NCBI GenBank assembly: GCA_041494275.1
Contig: JBGQAM010000063.1
Coordinates: 1-9,892, forward strand
DNA: 9,892 bases
Source of the DNA: COMBO-56-21 sp041494275
Lineage (GTDB): Archaea > Thermoplasmatota > Thermoplasmata > UBA10834
Direction of reading: 5' to 3'
Position 1 is the stretch's first letter; each line of letters opens with the position of its first letter. Below the pieces are notes generated by a model, which was not told the origin of the DNA, searched no databases, and saw nothing but the letters and a program-made list of their open reading frames with translations. Shown here piece by piece: positions 7,434 to 9,892 of the stretch. Both the position numbers and the translations under genes were made by a program.

Positions 7434-7486
7434 TGGGCGGCGTGGATACCCTTGGCTGCGTTAGCAGGCCGTGTAGACACTTCGCC
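7434..7486 (-). other. Foldable leader between promoter and tRNA-Lys
   Basis: On the minus strand, 53 nt between the proximal TATA box and the tRNA can form GTG-TCTA-CAC (7480-7471), a longer hairpin GGcCTGC-TAAC-GCAGCC (7470-7454), and a closing GGCG/CGCC helix (7486-7483 with 7442-7439). I recognise no known RNA family. It could be a tRNA 5' leader removed by RNase P, or chance folding of GC-rich DNA. Confidence 0.35.
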
Positions 7487-7499
7487 TATATAATGATTT
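7487..7499 (-). promoter_or_regulatory. Proximal TATA/BRE promoter for tRNA-Lys
   Basis: The minus strand reads GAAATC then ATTATATA, a good match to an archaeal BRE followed directly by a TATA box. Start of transcription would be expected about 25 nt downstream, near 7464, leaving a leader of about 30 nt before the tRNA. Confidence 0.6.
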
Positions 7500-7540
7500 C
7501 TCGGATTTCAACTTTCTTGTTGGTGTCAGTACTTTTTCGT

Positions 7541-7550
7541 ATATTTATAA
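7541..7550 (-). promoter_or_regulatory. Distal TATA box upstream of tRNA-Lys/rpo operon
   Basis: TTATAAATAT on the minus strand within an AT-rich stretch (about 7487-7565), predicting a start near 7520. It could be an alternative promoter for the tRNA and the RNA polymerase operon. The choice between this and the proximal box cannot be made from sequence alone. Confidence 0.5.
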
Positions 7551-7592
7551 TCCATTATTAATTAAACTAGAGATGATAGAATTCGATTTTAG

Positions 7593-7613
7593 GGAAAGTT
7601 CTTTGAACCTTCC
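7593..7613. repeat. 21-bp dyad / hairpin between flavodoxin and tRNA promoter
   Basis: An inverted repeat with 9-nt arms and a 3-nt centre: plus-strand arms GGAAAGTTC and GAACCTTCC around TTT. As minus-strand RNA it forms 9 bp with one G-U pair and an AAA loop; as plus-strand RNA there is an A-C mismatch. It lies about 70 nt past the flavodoxin stop and about 43 bp upstream of the distal TATA box. It may be a 3' hairpin or a regulator binding site. No T-run follows it, so it is not a typical archaeal terminator. Confidence 0.55.
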
Positions 7614-7681
7614 GACTGTGAGTTCGTGTCATAGCAGAGGATCGCACAGCCCGAAATCCGCAAGACCAAGCCTACTGGCCT

Positions 7682-8209
7682 TCACTTCTTGAGAGCCTGG
7701 AGGAAATCATGTGCGAAGTGTCTTGTCTGCTCCAAGCCGTCATCGACCAACGGCCCCCTTTGATCCTTGACCCCAACGACCAGAACCGTGTCGACCGCGT
7801 TGAGTCCGCGAGCCTTTGCCAGATCCCTCAGCTTGGGTGCTGCTCTGAGAGCCCATTTCTCATAGCTTTGCTTCTCCTTCTCGGTAACCTCATCTTTCGA
7901 AGGGGAGGCCACGGTTGCAAACACCGCCATCGGCTTGTCCTTCCATGTCGCAAGATCGAGGTGCTTAACGAAGCGCTTCGTCCTTCCTGTCACTCCTCCG
8001 AATCTGTTCGGAGACCCGACGAAAATGAAGTCTCCTTGCGGAGGTGATGGATAGTCCTCCCTCATGCTTCGGAGCTCCGCTTCATGACCCTCTGCCTTTA
8101 CCTGTTCGACTATAGTCTCTGCCACTTTCTTCGTGTTGCCAAAATAACTGTCGTATGCAACGATTCCTTTCAGACTGCATTCCCCCGAAGTACCCTTAGG
8201 AATCGACAT
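7682..8209 (-). CDS. Flavodoxin-like FMN protein
   Basis: A single-domain flavodoxin fold, 175 aa, probably a cytoplasmic FMN electron carrier or small flavin reductase; its partner cannot be named. Beta-1 (GIVAYDS) leads into the FMN phosphate loop SYFGNTKKVAE (21-31). The second FMN loop is VGSPNRFGGVTGRT (64-77) after strand FIFVG. MAVFATVA (94-101) is a further core strand and VLVVGVKDQRGPLVDDG (142-158) the last loop. There is no signal peptide, membrane segment or fused domain. The start at ATG 8209 has no good SD (only TGAT 8 nt upstream) and leaves about 13 residues before beta-1, but no other in-frame start is available. It is divergent from the zinc-ribbon/EF-1beta pair and upstream of the tRNA on the same strand. 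It resembles the menaquinone-type flavodoxin/protoporphyrinogen-oxidase-like group in general layout; I cannot choose between subfamilies. Confidence 0.88.
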   Translation of the reverse strand: MSIPKGTSGECSLKGIVAYDSYFGNTKKVAETIVEQVKAEGHEAELRSMREDYPSPPQGDFIFVGSPNRFGGVTGRTKRFVKHLDLATWKDKPMAVFATVASPSKDEVTEKEKQSYEKWALRAAPKLRDLAKARGLNAVDTVLVVGVKDQRGPLVDDGLEQTRHFAHDFLQALKK

Positions 8210-8262
8210 CGGTTAGTATCAACTTTGTGAGTTCGGATGGACACTCGCGGTCATACTATTAT

Positions 8263-8272
8263 CATTATATAC
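8263..8272. promoter_or_regulatory. Overlapping divergent TATA boxes
   Basis: CATTATATAC on the plus strand reads as GTATATAATG on the minus strand, so the same AT-rich patch can serve both directions. For the plus strand the start is expected near 8294, about 18 nt before the zinc-ribbon ATG. For the minus strand a start near 8240 would leave a short leader for the flavodoxin gene. No other TATA-like site stands out in the 102-bp gap except ATAATAGTAT next to it (8262-8253, minus). Confidence 0.6.
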
Positions 8273-8311
8273 ACGGAATCGTTACCTCAGCCCCGAGGTC
8301 GAAGAGACTTG

Positions 8312-8479
8312 ATGGGCCAGGAAAAGATCTGCACATCATGCGGCGTCCGCTTGGTCAGGAAGACGGAAACGACTTTCCTCTGTCCCAGCTGCGGAAAGGC
8401 CATGATAGGCAGATGCATGAATTGCAGGGACCAGAGCGTTCACTACAAGTGCCCTGATTGCGGGTTCGTAGGACCTTGA
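8312..8479 (+). CDS. Small four-CxxC zinc-ribbon protein linked to translation
   Basis: A 55-aa protein with four CxxC knuckles: C7/C10, C24/C27, C35/C38 and C47/C50, including CPSCG and CPDCG. This is the layout of the archaeal predicted Zn-ribbon RNA-binding family (COG2888/DUF1610-type; HVO_2753 of Haloferax belongs here). The knuckles should pair into two zinc sites. The family is predicted to work with translation, and the gene sits directly upstream of EF-1beta, a recurring archaeal arrangement. ATG 8312 gives the normal family length. An in-frame ATG at 8237 would add 25 non-conserved residues and lies upstream of the TATA box. GAGGT (8295-8299) is 12 nt from ATG 8312, or 9 nt from an in-frame TTG at 8309, so TTG is possible. 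It ends 10 nt before EF-1beta. Confidence 0.92.
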   Translation: MGQEKICTSCGVRLVRKTETTFLCPSCGKAMIGRCMNCRDQSVHYKCPDCGFVGP

Positions 8480-8483
8480 GGTG
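8478..8483 (+). promoter_or_regulatory. Shine-Dalgarno GAGGTG fixing the EF-1beta start
   Basis: GAGGTG overlaps the zinc-ribbon stop codon (TGA 8477-8479) and is 6 nt ahead of GTG 8490. It supports GTG 8490 over the in-frame GTG at 8481, which lies inside the SD itself, and suggests translational coupling with the upstream gene. Confidence 0.75.
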
Positions 8484-8489
8484 TTTTTC

Positions 8490-8756
8490 GTGGGAGAAGT
8501 CGGGTTGCAGTACAGGGTTCTACCTGAGGGACTCGAGACTGACCTCAAGAAGCTCGAAGAGGACATCAAGAAAGCCTTGCCCGAGGGCACGAAGCTCAGG
8601 GCTGCGGAGCAGAGGCCTTTGGCTTTCGGTCTGAAGGCGCTCCATGTCCTCATCGTCATGGACGACAAGAAGGGCGGGGCGGAGCAGGTAGAGGCTGCGA
8701 TTTCTGGTGTCTCTGGGGTTCAGAGCGTCGAGATCGTAGAGATGGGCCTACTCTGA
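8490..8756 (+). CDS. ef1b: Translation elongation factor 1-beta (aEF1B)
   Basis: Guanine-nucleotide exchange factor that recharges aEF1A with GTP during elongation. It is 88 aa from GTG 8490, the normal length of the archaeal single-domain form. The N-terminus GEVGLQYRVLPEGLETDL matches the family pattern of a short strand ending in a V-(L/M)-P motif. The helix DLKKLEEDIKKALPEG and the strand GLKALHVLIVMDD follow, and the protein ends in VQSVEIVEMGLL, the usual hydrophobic C-terminal strand. It forms a two-gene plus-strand operon with the zinc-ribbon protein. The following 149 bp run convergently into the malic enzyme. They contain only short T-runs (for example 8841-8844) and no clear hairpin, so the terminator is not identified. 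Confidence 0.95.
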   Translation: MGEVGLQYRVLPEGLETDLKKLEEDIKKALPEGTKLRAAEQRPLAFGLKALHVLIVMDDKKGGAEQVEAAISGVSGVQSVEIVEMGLL

Positions 8757-8905
8757 CGATGATTTCTCACAGTTTTGGAAGAAGGTCATCGAGCCAGAGA
8801 TTCCATGACTGAGTGTAGAGAGTCTTCAGCCTCGTCGGCGTTTTGTCATGAGCAATGGAATAGAAGAATGAAGAAAGGGTTTCTCTTGAGGGTTTCGCAG
8901 TAAAT

Positions 8906-9892
8906 CTACGCCTTCGGTCGCGGCCTGATGAACCCGGTCTTCATGAGCATCTTAGTCTGCTTACGCGCGCGTCCGATGATCACTTCTGCCTTCTCGTAGA
9001 ACTCCTTGTAGCTGAGCTTCGTGCGCGCAAGACCCTCGTTCACAGCTGCAGTCGCCACAGCCGCGGCCTCCCTCGGGAAGACTTCCCATTCATCCATGGT
9101 CGGCACGATGTAGTTCTGGTTGAGGCCGTTGTCCTCGGCAGTCTTGGCAATCTCCATGACCGCGGCAACGCACATCGTGTCCGAGATGGTCTTCGCCTTC
9201 GCGTCAAGTGTCCCTCTGAATATCCCGGGGAAGCCGAGCGAGTTGTTGACCTGGTTCGGGAAATCTGACCTACCGGTGGCTACGACCTTCGCGCCTGCGT
9301 CCAGTGCCTCCCAAGGCCATATCTCTGGTATCGGGTTGGCGGTCGCGAAAACGATAGAGTCGCTCGCCATGCCCTTGATCCACTCGGGCTTGACGGTGCC
9401 CGGTCCGGGCTTGGATGCTGCAACGAGGATGTCCGCACCCTTAAGTGCCTCAGCGGGCCCGCCCATGACTTGCTCCTTGTTGGAGTTCTCGCACATGAAC
9501 AGCTTCTCCTTGTACTCCGCCCTGACCTCGTCGCACCTGCTGAGGTTGAGCGTGCCCTTGGAGTCGCACATTACCATGTTCTCCCACTTGAAGCCTGCGA
9601 GGTGCATAATCCTTGAGATGGCGATGTTCGCTGCGCCTGCGCCGATGAAAGTAGCCTTCATCTCCGAAGGCTTCTTGCCCACGACCTTCGCAGCGTTGAT
9701 CGCACCGGCCGCAACGATGGTCCCGGTGCCCTGCTGGTCGTCGTGCCAGACGGGTATGTCGCACTCGGCTCTCAGCCTCTCGAGCACATAGAAACACTTC
9801 GGCTGCGAGATGTCTTCAAGGTTGACGCCGCCCAATGATGGCTGGAGTATCTTGACCGTCTCTATGATCTTGTCTGGGTCCTTCGTGCCAAG
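8906..9892 (-). CDS. NAD(P)-dependent malic enzyme, C-terminal part, cut by the right edge
   Basis: Oxidative decarboxylation of malate to pyruvate with reduction of NAD(P), linking the C4 acid pool to pyruvate. 328 residues are visible; the 5' end, with the start codon and first catalytic residues, lies outside the window. The frame stays open to the right edge (DPDKIIETVKILQPS precedes LGGVNLEDIS), so an internal TTG at 9835 is not the start. Motifs: GGVNLEDIS (9832-9806), divalent-metal/substrate motif VWHDDQQGT (9751-9725), Rossmann dinucleotide loop FIGAGAAN (9649-9626), and substrate-side GRSDFPNQVNNSLGFPGIFRG. NAD versus NADP preference is not certain; an acidic residue after beta-2 (MCDSKG) leans towards NAD. 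There is no C-terminal phosphotransacetylase domain: the protein ends in RPRPKA, so it is the short form. It is convergent with EF-1beta. Confidence 0.95.
   Translation of the reverse strand, partial: LGTKDPDKIIETVKILQPSLGGVNLEDISQPKCFYVLERLRAECDIPVWHDDQQGTGTIVAAGAINAAKVVGKKPSEMKATFIGAGAANIAISRIMHLAGFKWENMVMCDSKGTLNLSRCDEVRAEYKEKLFMCENSNKEQVMGGPAEALKGADILVAASKPGPGTVKPEWIKGMASDSIVFATANPIPEIWPWEALDAGAKVVATGRSDFPNQVNNSLGFPGIFRGTLDAKAKTISDTMCVAAVMEIAKTAEDNGLNQNYIVPTMDEWEVFPREAAAVATAAVNEGLARTKLSYKEFYEKAEVIIGRARKQTKMLMKTGFIRPRPKA

Noticed and set aside
8237..8311. 25-codon N-terminal extension of the zinc-ribbon protein
   Set aside because: It would begin upstream of the TATA box, contains a run of isoleucines translated from the promoter, and is absent from the family length.
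8757..8812. Possible C/D-box small RNA after EF-1beta
   Set aside because: A GATGAT and a CTGA can be found about 50 nt apart, but the C box is imperfect and no C'/D' pair is visible.
9833..9835. TTG as the start of malic enzyme
   Set aside because: Conserved malic-enzyme sequence continues in frame to the right edge, so the gene is truncated by the window.

Overview
The window is archaeal chromosome. It carries an archaeal/eukaryotic-type RNA polymerase operon in the order H-B-A'-A'', archaeal elongation factor 1-beta, TATA/BRE-type promoters and a tRNA with bulge-helix-bulge (BHB) introns. RpoB is a single unsplit chain, whereas many methanogens and haloarchaea split it into B' and B''. 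With the moderately high GC and the domain insertions in B and A', this is most in keeping with a Thermoplasmatota-like archaeon. That placement is an inference and needs a tree.

Layout. Positions 1-7202 hold the RNA polymerase operon on the minus strand, read right to left: rpoH (7202-6945), rpoB (6940-3350, TTG start), rpoA1 (3353-561) and the 5' part of rpoA2 (555 to beyond the left edge). The genes are packed tightly. The B stop and A' start share an ATGA, and each start checked has a purine-rich Shine-Dalgarno (SD) site. Upstream of rpoH, on the same strand, is a tRNA-Lys(TTT) gene (7433-7287) broken by two introns, one in the D arm and one in the T loop, with an encoded CCA. A continuous-gene search would miss it. 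An AT-rich region (about 7487-7565) holds two candidate TATA boxes pointing into the tRNA. I see no T-run terminator or clear TATA box between the tRNA and rpoH, so tRNA and polymerase operon may share a transcript. A 21-bp dyad at 7593-7613 lies between this promoter region and a minus-strand flavodoxin-like gene (8209-7682).

From 8210 to 8311 a short divergent promoter region separates the flavodoxin gene from a plus-strand pair: a 55-aa four-CxxC zinc-ribbon protein (8312-8479) and elongation factor 1-beta (8490-8756, GTG start), a known archaeal translation pairing. After a 149-bp convergent gap comes a minus-strand NAD(P)-dependent malic enzyme, cut by the right edge (8906-9892).

Most of the window serves information processing: transcription (rpoH/B/A1/A2), a lysine tRNA, and translation elongation (EF-1beta with its zinc-ribbon partner). 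The flavodoxin and malic enzyme are redox and central-carbon genes next to it. The most unusual items are the doubly interrupted tRNA-Lys, a four-cysteine zinc-ribbon insert in RpoB, an extra cysteine cluster in A', and an HhH-like basic N-terminal extension on A'' opposite an acidic tail on A'.
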